5,016 bases of DNA from an uncultured Erysipelotrichaceae bacterium. Its GTDB lineage: Bacteria > Bacillota_I > Bacilli_A > RF39 > UBA660. Each line of letters opens with the position of its first letter. Position 1 is the first letter of the stretch. Under the pieces are notes generated by a model. That model searched no databases. It worked only from the letters and a program-made list of their open reading frames with translations, and was not told the origin of the DNA. Location of the stretch: assembly GCA_902803685.1 (NCBI GenBank), contig CADCQR010000050.1, positions 1-5,016 on the forward strand. The letters run 5' to 3'. The translations under genes and the position numbers were made by a program. Below, piece after piece: positions 1-5,016 of this stretch.

Positions 1-342
1 TCTTTTTTGTCTATATTGTTTTTTTATCGCTTTAAATTCTTCCTTTGTTACTTGATGAGAAAACTTAATTTCACCAGGGTTTACATAATTACAAAATGGA
101 TAAGGCCCTTCTGTAATATTATGTTGAATTGCAATATTTTTTATGAAGTCAAGTGCCTCCAGTTGATCTGGCATAATGGTTTCATAATCAAATGATATAA
201 ATGAATTTAATCTTCCGCGATAAAATAATAAATCTTTCTTTATTATTGGAGTTTCATATTCCAAAGTTTTTATTACTCCGTTATTTAATTCTAATTTAGA
301 AACTACTAGACCTCTCATGGGACCTTTATAGATGTTTCTCAT
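1..342 (-). CDS. hypothetical protein, 5' part only (runs off the left edge)
   Basis: The minus strand is open from ATG at 342-340 to base 1 with no stop, giving 114 residues beginning MRNIYKGPMRGLVVSKLEL. The start is well supported: AGGAGG lies at 354-349, six bases upstream, and a good promoter lies just beyond. The protein is mixed polar and hydrophobic with no signal peptide or membrane segment, so it is probably cytoplasmic. Visible stretches include YRGRLNSFISFDYE (residues 41-54) and a basic, lysine-rich stretch at the window edge (EFKAIKKQYRQKR). I do not recognise the family. It is transcribed divergently from the neighbouring tRNA gene. A short plus-strand frame at 7-195 is only its shadow. 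That this is a gene is likely; its function is unknown. Confidence 0.85.
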   Translation of the reverse strand, partial: MRNIYKGPMRGLVVSKLELNNGVIKTLEYETPIIKKDLLFYRGRLNSFISFDYETIMPDQLEALDFIKNIAIQHNITEGPYPFCNYVNPGEIKFSHQVTKEEFKAIKKQYRQKR

Positions 343-365
343 ATTTTGCCTCCTAACGCGTAACT

Positions 366-394
366 ATGTTATCATAAAATATCAAAATAGTCAA
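366..394 (-). promoter_or_regulatory. sigma-A type promoter of the leftward gene
   Basis: Read on the minus strand, -35 TTGACT (394-389) is followed after 17 bases by TAACAT (371-366), with TG one base before the -10 (extended -10). The expected transcript start is near 359, a few bases before the AGGAGG site and ATG at 342. Spacing and position fit; the -10 itself matches only 4 of 6 consensus bases. Confidence 0.6.
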
Positions 395-428
395 AAAAAA
401 CTATTGCAAAAAAAGGGATATTTTGATA
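380..428. repeat. 10-bp inverted repeat between divergent promoters
   Basis: TATCAAAATA (380-389) and its exact reverse complement TATTTTGATA (419-428) are 29 bases apart. A second smaller pair, ATAGT (387-391) and ACTAT (400-404), lies inside. The left arm sits in the spacer of the leftward promoter and the right arm overlaps the -10 of the tRNA promoter, so a protein binding both arms could affect both. In sequence this AT-rich the match could also be chance. Confidence 0.4.
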
Positions 429-432
429 AAAT
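404..432 (+). promoter_or_regulatory. promoter of tRNA-Met
   Basis: -35 TTGCAA (404-409), a 17-base spacer and -10 TAAAAT (427-432), with TG one base upstream of the -10. Transcription should start near 439, giving a leader of about 11 bases before the mature tRNA at 450. Confidence 0.7.
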
Positions 433-449
433 CAATTTACGTGAGAGAT

Positions 450-526
450 GGCGAAGTAGCTCAGCTGGCTAGAGCGTTCGGTTCATACCCGAAAGGTCGG
501 GGGTTCGATCCCCTCCTTCGCTACCA
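450..526 (+). tRNA. elongator tRNA-Met (CAU)
   Basis: The 77-nt sequence folds into a full cloverleaf. The acceptor GGCGAAG (450-456) pairs with CTTCGCT (516-522), with a G1-U72 wobble that is usual in this tRNA. The D arm starts GCTCAGCTGG. The anticodon stem TTCGG/CCGAA (477-481/489-493) holds loop TTCATAC with anticodon CAT at 484-486. The T arm is GGGGG TTCGATC CCCTC, and CCA is encoded at 524-526. The anticodon stem lacks the three G-C pairs of initiator tRNA, and G1-U72 also argues against an initiator. The overall sequence matches the Bacillota elongator methionine tRNA rather than the lysidine-modified tRNA-Ile2. Confidence 0.97.
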
Positions 527-570
527 TAAGAGAATATGCTTGAACATTTATAGTTCGGCTTAAGATATAT

Positions 571-600
571 AGCTAATTCGTGATACGAATTAGCTTTTTT
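571..600 (+). terminator. rho-independent terminator after tRNA-Met
   Basis: Perfect 10-bp stem AGCTAATTCG/CGAATTAGCT (571-580/586-595) with loop TGATA, followed directly by a run of T (596-600). It lies 45 bases past the tRNA CCA end and should isolate the tRNA from the broken gene downstream. Confidence 0.92.
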
Positions 601-634
601 ATGCTATAACTATAATATTTATGGGTGAATGTAA

Positions 635-1069
635 ATGAATTATAAATATGATTTTTTTATTGCAGGAAAGACTAGAAACAAAGATAATATTTTAAAAATT
701 TGTGATCTTTTTGACAAATATAGCATATACTATTATTGCTTTTTAAAGAATGAGGAGGCGATGAACAGTTATGGTACCGAAGGTCAGTAAGAAGAAGAAA
801 AAATGCAAATATTTGAGAATTTTGGATTAAAAAGTGACGTTGTTTTAAATATTTTTAATCAAGATTTAACTAATGAAAAAGCATCAAAAAATTTCTTGTT
901 AGTATTACCAGCAGGGAAGTTTGGGCATATTGAAGCCGGTATATCATATGGTATGGGTAAAAAATGTTATGCTATTGGCGAATTTGATGCCACTGATTCA
1001 TTATATAATATCTTTGAAAGAATATTTAAAAATGAAGAGGAATTAGAAAAATTTTTGAAGAAATATTAA
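635..1069 (+). pseudogene. nucleoside 2-deoxyribosyltransferase-like protein, broken by an in-frame stop
   Basis: Translation from ATG at 635 gives 51 residues (MNYKYDFFIAGKTRNKDNIL onward) and reaches TAA at 788-790. The same frame then continues without further stops to TAA at 1067-1069, so the full frame is 144 codons with one internal stop at codon 52. The N-terminal part has the first beta strand and loop (DFFIAGKTRNKDN). The C-terminal part has the hallmark LLVLPAGKFGHIEAGISYGM, in which the Glu of HIEAG corresponds to the family's catalytic Glu. These enzymes move or cleave the base of deoxynucleosides; some relatives act in other nucleotide processing. The length fits the family (about 150 residues). 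GGTGA at 624-628 is a plausible ribosome site. ATG at 803 could restart translation of the last 88 residues, but only a weak purine run precedes it and the N-terminal strand would be missing. A TATAAT at 611-616 has no convincing -35. Family call moderate; the break is directly visible. Confidence 0.75.
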
Positions 1070-1444
1070 TGTGACTATTTTTAGCAATTAATTGTAATTA
1101 ATATCAAATAGTATTCAAGTGTATAGCGTGAAACAATAACAACAAAATGGACCAGACTTAATCTTTTTTATAGAATGAAACGTATTAGTTTATGGAATTG
1201 GATGAAACTATATTTAGGTTAAAATGGATTAATATGATTTGACATTTTGTTTCGCTGTATTTAACAATAAAATAATGAGATATTATATAAATCTATTAAT
1301 ACATGAATTTGTATACAATATTAAGAAATGGATTATATGCTGAATTGCAAAATAAAAATAGGATATAAGATTTTTGAAACGATTTTTAAAAAAAATCAAG
1401 AACTAATATATCCATCGTTGTAATTTAATAATATTTATCTAATT
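1070..1444. other. gene-free region with weak repeats
   Basis: No frame here looks like a real gene. An imperfect inverted repeat joins AGCGTGAAACAA...ACAAAATG (1125-1149) to CATTTTGTTTCGCT (1243-1256). A consensus -35 TTGACA at 1239-1244 has only TAACAA (1262-1267) as a -10 at 17 bases. A 31-codon frame at 1328-1423 has no ribosome site; its end (YKIFETIFKKNQEL) loosely resembles the end of the broken gene at 635-1069 (YNIFERIFKNEEEL). It could be eroded sequence or intergenic space. Confidence 0.5.
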
Positions 1445-1466
1445 AATAGGCATTTGCCTATTTTTT
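1445..1466 (+). terminator. rho-independent terminator
   Basis: AATAGGC (1445-1451) pairs with GCCTATT (1456-1462) around loop ATTT, followed by TTTT (1463-1466). In the plus direction it could end transcripts from the gene-free region or from 635-1069. The stop codon of the leftward membrane protein (TAG, 1460-1458) lies inside the stem; on the minus strand the hairpin is not followed by a T run. Confidence 0.7.
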
Positions 1467-1731
1467 GTTACTTATTAGGTTATTACTTTTTTTACTTTGA
1501 GTACTGCAAATAATAATGAATCCTAAAATACATATACCAAAAACAATAGATAAAGTAGGGATTAATAAATTTCCAAGACTAAATACGCTCATTTTGTCAT
1601 TAACTAAACCAGTGATAATCATTATGTACGCTCCAGTATAACCAGTAATCATGTCGAAAACAATCGTAGTTATTATTCCAATCACGCAAGCTTTTTTCTG
1701 ATATACAAATTATTTTTTCCCTTTTATTCAT
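1458..1731 (-). pseudogene. small two-helix membrane protein, probably frameshifted
   Basis: The minus frame 1685-1458 (start GTG) encodes 75 residues with two hydrophobic segments, roughly residues 1-27 (IGIITTIVFDM through IMIITGLV) and 37-61 (LGNLLIPTLSIVFGICILGF), then a lysine- and asparagine-rich tail. The GTG has no ribosome site, and the frame is open further upstream to a stop at 1712-1710. A better start, ATG at 1731-1729, lies just downstream of a good promoter but in another frame; it reads MNKREKIICISEK and crosses a run of six A (1697-1692). Removing one A joins it to the membrane frame (MNKREKIICISEKACVIGII), giving about 90 residues with a basic N-terminus before the first helix, a normal layout for a membrane protein. 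I infer a one-base insertion in the A run; slippage on the run could also restore the frame. The ATG has only a weak ribosome site. Family not recognised. Confidence 0.5.
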
Positions 1732-1753
1732 ACTAATTTAGATTCTTTCAAAA

Positions 1754-1782
1754 AATATATCATTAAACTTTAATTTTATCAA
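1754..1782 (-). promoter_or_regulatory. promoter of the small membrane protein gene
   Basis: On the minus strand, -35 TTGATA (1782-1777), 17 bases, then -10 TATATT (1759-1754) preceded by TGA, an extended -10. Start of transcription is expected near 1747, about 16 bases before ATG 1731, which supports that ATG rather than GTG 1685 as the original start. Confidence 0.6.
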
Positions 1783-1802
1783 CCGTTTAAATTTATTTTA
1801 TA

Positions 1803-2503
1803 TTAACCATCTGTATAATAATGGACTATTAATTTTTTTATTTTTCCACTCTCTAATTCGACTTTATACACAGAGCTATTTCCATATAATGGTGAATTTA
1901 CATCCTCATTTTCAGTAACTGTTATTTCATGTTCCTTTTGCCTTTTAAGTTTTTCATAAGCATCTCCTAAGGCTGTTCTCATAAATCTTTCAAAACTTTT
2001 ATGCTTTTCTGAGGTATCTTCTTCTTTAGGAGTCGTTATTTGTCTAATTAATTCTTCTTTTACTTCTTTTGCAGGTACTCTTCCTTTAATATCTGGTTTA
2101 AACATTTTAGAGTACTCTTTCTTTTTACATAAAAGACTTAAACATGATTTAGTACATATTCAATTCCGTTATAGTTAAAACAAATCCAAGAGTGATAATA
2201 TTCCGGAGTAGCTTCATCTATATATAGATTTCCTCTTTCTATGTAATCATCATCATTTAAGAACACTATTGCTGATTCTGTTGTTTGCCAACACCAACCT
2301 ATAAGTCTTCCTACAGCCATCAATTCAAACAATAATCCCTCATAATCTCCTAGAAATTCAATATATAAATTATTGATTCTTTTCATTAAATATTCTACAA
2401 CTTTTGGATCAATTCTTTTAGAATGTAAAATTTTAAATTTCTCTTTTTCAGTTAGTGGCTTTTTAGAAAAGAAATTTTCTAGTATTTCAGTAATCCCAAA
2501 AAT
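1803..2503 (-). pseudogene. transglutaminase-like Cys/His protein, split by a frameshift and lacking a normal start
   Basis: Two minus frames form one gene. The first runs from an upstream stop at 2515-2513 to TAA at 2140-2138; the second ends at TAA 1805-1803. The first ends EYVLNHV; one base later the second frame reads SCLSLLCKKKEYSKMFKPD, passing straight through ATG 2105. Adding one C near 2146 gives EYVLNPCLSLLC and one protein of about 233 residues. Counting from ATT at 2503, Cys71 (GWCWQTTES), His104 (YYHSWICF) and Asn119 are ordered and spaced like the Cys-His-Asp triad of transglutaminase-like enzymes; Asn replaces the expected Asp (GAT to AAT). The C-terminal half is charged, probably helical, then strand-rich (SSVYKVELESGKIKKLIVHYY). 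GAGGG (2514-2510) is six bases before ATT 2503, where an ATG would be expected; the next ATG, 2386, would lose 39 residues and has no ribosome site. Function is inferred from the motif pattern only. That the two frames are one gene is strongly supported. Confidence 0.75.
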
Positions 2504-2529
2504 TATTATCCCTCACTCAAACAGGACGT

Positions 2530-2558
2530 ATTATATATTATTTTTATAAATTCTGCAA
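2530..2558 (-). promoter_or_regulatory. promoter of the transglutaminase-like gene
   Basis: On the minus strand, -35 TTGCAG (2558-2553), a 17-base spacer and a perfect -10 TATAAT (2535-2530). Transcription should start near 2523, about 20 bases before ATT 2503, leaving room for GAGGG and the missing start codon. It shows that translation was meant to begin well upstream of ATG 2386. Confidence 0.7.
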
Positions 2559-2677
2559 ATTTTTTATTCCAATCACAATAGAGGCGTAACTAGTAGGAAA
2601 GATTATCAAATTATTTACAGAAGTAGTTAAAAATAATTTAAAAATGATAATAATTTATGTGGTAATAGGAATTACTA

Positions 2678-2707
2678 TTAATTTTTTAGAGTTTTGTGTT
2701 ATATAAT
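2678..2707 (+). promoter_or_regulatory. possible weak promoter of the DUF488-type gene
   Basis: TATAAT at 2702-2707 lies 37 bases before the ribosome binding site; the best -35 at 18 bases is TTAATT (2678-2683). A weak AT hairpin, TAATAG/CTATTA (2663-2668/2675-2680), followed by T-rich sequence, lies just upstream. The rest of 2513-2738 shows no gene, only the two divergent promoters. Confidence 0.25.
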
Positions 2708-2738
2708 AATTCTATTAGTAATTTGTCCTTAAGTTAAT

Positions 2739-3239
2739 ATGCTAGGAGGGAAAAATACGATTTATACAAGTTGTCATAACAATTGGCATTCTAATAAATA
2801 TATAACATATTCTATTTCTGGTAATCGTGGCAGGGATGCCGGTTATCAAGGAAGGTGCTATCCTAAACTTGCACCCAAACTATCTTTTTGGAAAGTATGG
2901 CATAATAACATTGGAGAAATATCAGAAGAAGAAAATAATAAATATTATGTTAGAGAATATTGGAATCAAGTATTATCTAAATTAGATCCAGAAGAAATAT
3001 ACAAAGAACTTGATAATTCTGTTTTGCTTTGTTATGAACCAAATACAGATTTTTGTCATAGGCATATTATAGCCTCATGGTTTGAAATATTTTTAGGAAT
3101 TAAAATTCCAGAAGTTAAATCAGATGGAGATAGAATTGAAGAAGTTACAGTACCGGAATATATCAAAAGATATTTAGAAGAGCCCATACAATTAGCAAGT
3201 GATACTCAAAAAACAAACTGCTTAAGAAAAGCATATTGA
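2739..3239 (+). CDS. DUF488-type protein with a damaged or non-standard start
   Basis: A frame of 166 codons ends at TGA 3237-3239. Numbering from ATG 2739, the N-terminal part has YTSCHNNWHSN (9-19) and YSISGNRG (24-31), then CYPKLAPKLSFWKVWHNNIG (40-59). The signature LLCYEPNTDFCHRH (96-109) carries the C-x-E...CHR pattern (Cys98, Glu100, Cys106-His107-Arg108) typical of DUF488 and relatives, small cytosolic proteins whose biochemical role is not established. The natural start is probably codon 7 (2757), where a perfect AGGAGG faces ACG instead of ATG. ATG 2739 is in frame but has no ribosome site, so expression is likely low or abolished unless ACG is used. The end (KTNCLRKAY) may be natural or slightly shortened. 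The gene stands alone between a divergent broken gene and a terminator. Family fairly secure; whether it is functional is uncertain. Confidence 0.75.
   Translation: MLGGKNTIYTSCHNNWHSNKYITYSISGNRGRDAGYQGRCYPKLAPKLSFWKVWHNNIGEISEEENNKYYVREYWNQVLSKLDPEEIYKELDNSVLLCYEPNTDFCHRHIIASWFEIFLGIKIPEVKSDGDRIEEVTVPEYIKRYLEEPIQLASDTQKTNCLRKAY
2744..2759 (+). promoter_or_regulatory. ribosome binding site pointing at an ACG instead of ATG
   Basis: AGGAGG at 2744-2749 is followed by seven bases and then ACG at 2757-2759, exactly where a start codon belongs. One C-to-T change would give ATG and a protein beginning MIYTSCHNNW. The only upstream ATG in frame (2739) precedes the ribosome site and would translate it as LGG. 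Confidence 0.75.
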
Positions 3240-3277
3240 TTTCAAATAAACAAATTAAATATAAAATATTTTATTGG

Positions 3278-3307
3278 GATATAGATTAACACCTATATCT
3301 ATTTTTT
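3278..3307 (+). terminator. rho-independent terminator after the DUF488-type gene
   Basis: GATATAG (3278-3284) pairs with CTATATC (3293-3299) around an eight-base loop and is followed by TATTTTTT (3300-3307). It lies about 40 bases past the TGA and separates this gene from the muramidase promoter. Confidence 0.75.
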
Positions 3308-3324
3308 ATCTCCTGAAGTAGCTA

Positions 3325-3353
3325 TTTACAAATTTAAATAAATACTTTATAAT
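3325..3353 (+). promoter_or_regulatory. near-consensus promoter of the GH25 gene
   Basis: -35 TTTACA (3325-3330), a 17-base spacer and a perfect -10 TATAAT (3348-3353). The transcript should start near 3360, giving a leader of about 19 bases that contains GAGGGGG (3366-3372) and leads directly to ATG 3379. No operator-like repeat is seen, so strong constitutive expression is the simplest reading. Confidence 0.8.
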
Positions 3354-3378
3354 AAGTGGCAAAAAGAGGGGGATTCTA

Positions 3379-5016
3379 ATGTATAGGGGCGGAGATACTG
3401 ATACTAAGAAGCAAAATGCAAGAATGGGACATGATGAATCAAAAAAGAAAAAAAGATATAAAAAATTAAAAACAAGGATATCGGCAATACTAATGTCCAC
3501 TATAATTGGTATGAGCGGTGGATTAACAAATTCTGAGGTATATAGTCAATGCAAAACGCAACATGGATATAATTCAGCATCATTATTTAATAACGATAAC
3601 GAAACAGATTATAATCAGCGCTTAGAGGAAAGCCATCAAATAGAATCTTGGTTTGGTGGTAAAAAATATGAGGGTTATTTTGGTATAGATATTAGTTGTA
3701 AAATAGATTTAAAAAAAGATAAAAATGGCAATCCTATTAAAGATAGTTATGGAAAATATGTATATATAAAAGATGAAAACGGTAATTATGTAACTGGAGC
3801 TACCCCAACAAATATAAGAAAAATATTCACAAGTGATAACAACTATACTCAAGATAACTTATTTTCAAATGGAAATCAATTGAAAAAGCCAGATTATCTA
3901 ATATGCAGAATTGGAGCAACAGGAACATCAAAAAAACAGTTTTCCTTTGCAACAGAACCTGAAGCCTATTATGAAGTGGTCTCCAATGTCGCACGTGAAT
4001 GTGAAAAACTAGGAGTTCCATATGGATTTTATTATTATTCACAAGCAACAACAAAAGAAGAAGCTGAGCTTGAAATAAAATATATTGCAGATTTTTATAG
4101 AATGTTGGGAAATTGCAAATATAATGTTATTCCATTTTATTTAGATATAGAGCACTGTGATAACAGTAGAGTAGAGGATTTTGTTAAAAAAAATGGTAAA
4201 GATAAATATACTGATGTTGTTAATTATGAAATGAATAGACTTAGAGAAGAACTAAGTAATTATGGCGTAAAAAAAGTTGGTTTATATACATATGCAGACA
4301 CATTTGATAAAGAAATTAATTATAACCAATTGGATTCAAAGAATCAAAAAAACTTGTGGTTAGTTGATGTTAATTTTATACATGGACTAAAACTGTTGCT
4401 GTTACATAATGAAACCTTAAAAAATGCTGTTATTAAGCAAACTCATAATGATGTAATTATTAAAGATGCTGATGGAGACATGATTGTGGATGCAGATTGT
4501 GATTTTATTGATTCTGGGGTATTTAGTGAGTGGACAAAAGAATTGAAAGGTTCTTCTTGCCTAAAATCCAGCGACTCAGTAGATTTTTGGCCGGATATTT
4601 CAATTGAAAATTCAGATAATCAAATAGTAAATGATACAATTACTTATGAAAAAGCCACTGAACAAACAATGACTGATATTGCTGATGAGAAAATATTTGG
4701 CATATATCCAGGTAGTATCAAAGATATAGATGCAGTAAAAAAATATAGTGCTTCAGAACTGCGAGAACAGATATTTCGAATATCAAATAAAATAAAGGAC
4801 GAACTTAACGAAGACAATATATCTATACAAGATATACTTGAAGATCAATATGCATTGGAGTATTTAATGCAGCAAACAAGGAAGTTTGGAGTACTTTTAC
4901 CAGTCCCAGAAAAGGGTAAACACATTAAAGCAACAGACTCCTTTAATAATTGGTACGTTCAAAATGTAACTGCTTTTAATTATCTTGTATTTGTCAATGG
5001 TACAACTAATCATAAA
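3379..5016 (+). CDS. exported GH25 muramidase-like protein, 3' end beyond the window
   Basis: An open frame of 546 codons from ATG 3379, with GAGGGGG at 3366-3372 and a strong promoter upstream, continues past the right edge. Residues 22-33 are strongly basic (KKKKRYKKLKTR) and 34-49 hydrophobic (ISAILMSTIIGMSGGL): a long signal peptide or N-terminal anchor, with no clear AXA cleavage site. Residues about 98-385 resemble a GH25 lysozyme, which cuts the MurNAc-GlcNAc bond of peptidoglycan: GIDIS with Asp104, YLICRIGATGT (173-183), GVPYGFYYYSQATTKEEAE (212-230), FYLDIE with the Asp256-x-Glu258 pair, VGLYTYADTF (300-309), NLWLVDV (325-331) and the closing DADCDFIDSGVF (371-382). An insertion at about 110-165 contains three short similar units (KDKNGNPI, KDSYGKYVYI, KDENGNYVTG). 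Residues 386-546 match nothing I recognise and have a charged, probably helical part (457-505). It could remodel the cell's own wall or attack others. Intact as far as seen. Confidence 0.88.
   Translation, partial: MYRGGDTDTKKQNARMGHDESKKKKRYKKLKTRISAILMSTIIGMSGGLTNSEVYSQCKTQHGYNSASLFNNDNETDYNQRLEESHQIESWFGGKKYEGYFGIDISCKIDLKKDKNGNPIKDSYGKYVYIKDENGNYVTGATPTNIRKIFTSDNNYTQDNLFSNGNQLKKPDYLICRIGATGTSKKQFSFATEPEAYYEVVSNVARECEKLGVPYGFYYYSQATTKEEAELEIKYIADFYRMLGNCKYNVIPFYLDIEHCDNSRVEDFVKKNGKDKYTDVVNYEMNRLREELSNYGVKKVGLYTYADTFDKEINYNQLDSKNQKNLWLVDVNFIHGLKLLLLHNETLKNAVIKQTHNDVIIKDADGDMIVDADCDFIDSGVFSEWTKELKGSSCLKSSDSVDFWPDISIENSDNQIVNDTITYEKATEQTMTDIADEKIFGIYPGSIKDIDAVKKYSASELREQIFRISNKIKDELNEDNISIQDILEDQYALEYLMQQTRKFGVLLPVPEKGKHIKATDSFNNWYVQNVTAFNYLVFVNGTTNHK

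Noticed and set aside
450..526. G1-U72 wobble in the tRNA acceptor stem
   Set aside because: Known elongator tRNA-Met of Bacillota have the same pair, so it is not unusual.
508..526. tRNA 3' end as an integration attachment site
   Set aside because: No second copy of the tRNA end and no integrase gene are in the window, so integration cannot be shown.
771..830. Short frame starting ATGGTACCGAAG behind GAGGAGG (752-758)
   Set aside because: The purine run codes for NEEA in the broken deoxyribosyltransferase-like gene, spacing to this ATG is long, and the 19-residue lysine-rich product resembles nothing.
1239..1267. TTGACA as promoter of a small RNA ending at the 1445-1466 terminator
   Set aside because: The -35 is perfect but the only -10 at proper spacing is TAACAA, and no structured RNA is evident; kept only as part of the gene-free region.
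2109..2118. Perfect palindrome AGAGTACTCT just before ATG 2105
   Set aside because: In the reconstructed gene this stretch is coding (within KKKEYSK), and a 10-bp palindrome alone is weak evidence of an operator.
358..2592. GCGTAACTA present at 358-366 and 2584-2592
   Set aside because: A nine-base match in two intergenic regions, with no extension on either side, is too short to call an attachment-site pair or operator.
3306..3500. Minus-strand frame of 64 codons rich in Phe and Leu
   Set aside because: It overlaps the promoter and start of the GH25 gene, has no ribosome site, and is the antisense of lysine-rich coding sequence.
3827..4054. Minus-strand frame of 75 codons
   Set aside because: It lies entirely antisense within the GH25 gene and shows no domain or ribosome site.

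Overview
The window is very AT-rich DNA with strong Shine-Dalgarno sites (AGGAGG, GAGGGGG), textbook -35/-10 promoters, rho-independent terminators and a CCA-encoded elongator tRNA-Met. Together these point to a low-GC Bacillota, probably a clostridium-like chromosome; the species cannot be named from the sequence.

Layout. 1-342 (minus) is the 5' part of an unrecognised soluble protein that runs off the left edge. It diverges from tRNA-Met(CAU) at 450-526, with well-formed promoters for both in the 107 bp between them. The tRNA is followed by a perfect 10-bp terminator hairpin. From about 600 to 3240 comes an accessory-looking stretch in which every gene carries damage: a nucleoside 2-deoxyribosyltransferase-like gene broken by an in-frame TAA (635-1069, plus); about 375 bp without a gene; a small two-helix membrane protein interrupted at a run of six A (1458-1731, minus); a transglutaminase-like Cys/His protein split by a one-base loss and apparently lacking a normal start codon (1803-2503, minus); and a DUF488-type protein whose expected ATG is ACG (2739-3239, plus). 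From 3325 the sequence is in good order again: terminator, near-consensus promoter, strong ribosome binding site and an open frame of 546 codons to the right edge, encoding an exported GH25 muramidase-like protein with a long unrecognised C-terminal region.

The main result is that two separate minus-strand reading frames (1803-2105 and 2138-2386) are parts of one gene. Restoring one base near 2146 joins them into a single protein of about 233 residues with a Cys-His-Asp/Asn arrangement spaced as in transglutaminase-like enzymes. Four neighbouring genes each with one or two small lesions, while their promoters remain good, suggest recent decay of an accessory block next to a tRNA gene; sequencing error or recoding are less likely alternatives. 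No intact novel multi-gene system is evident, and no CRISPR array or complete transposon was seen.
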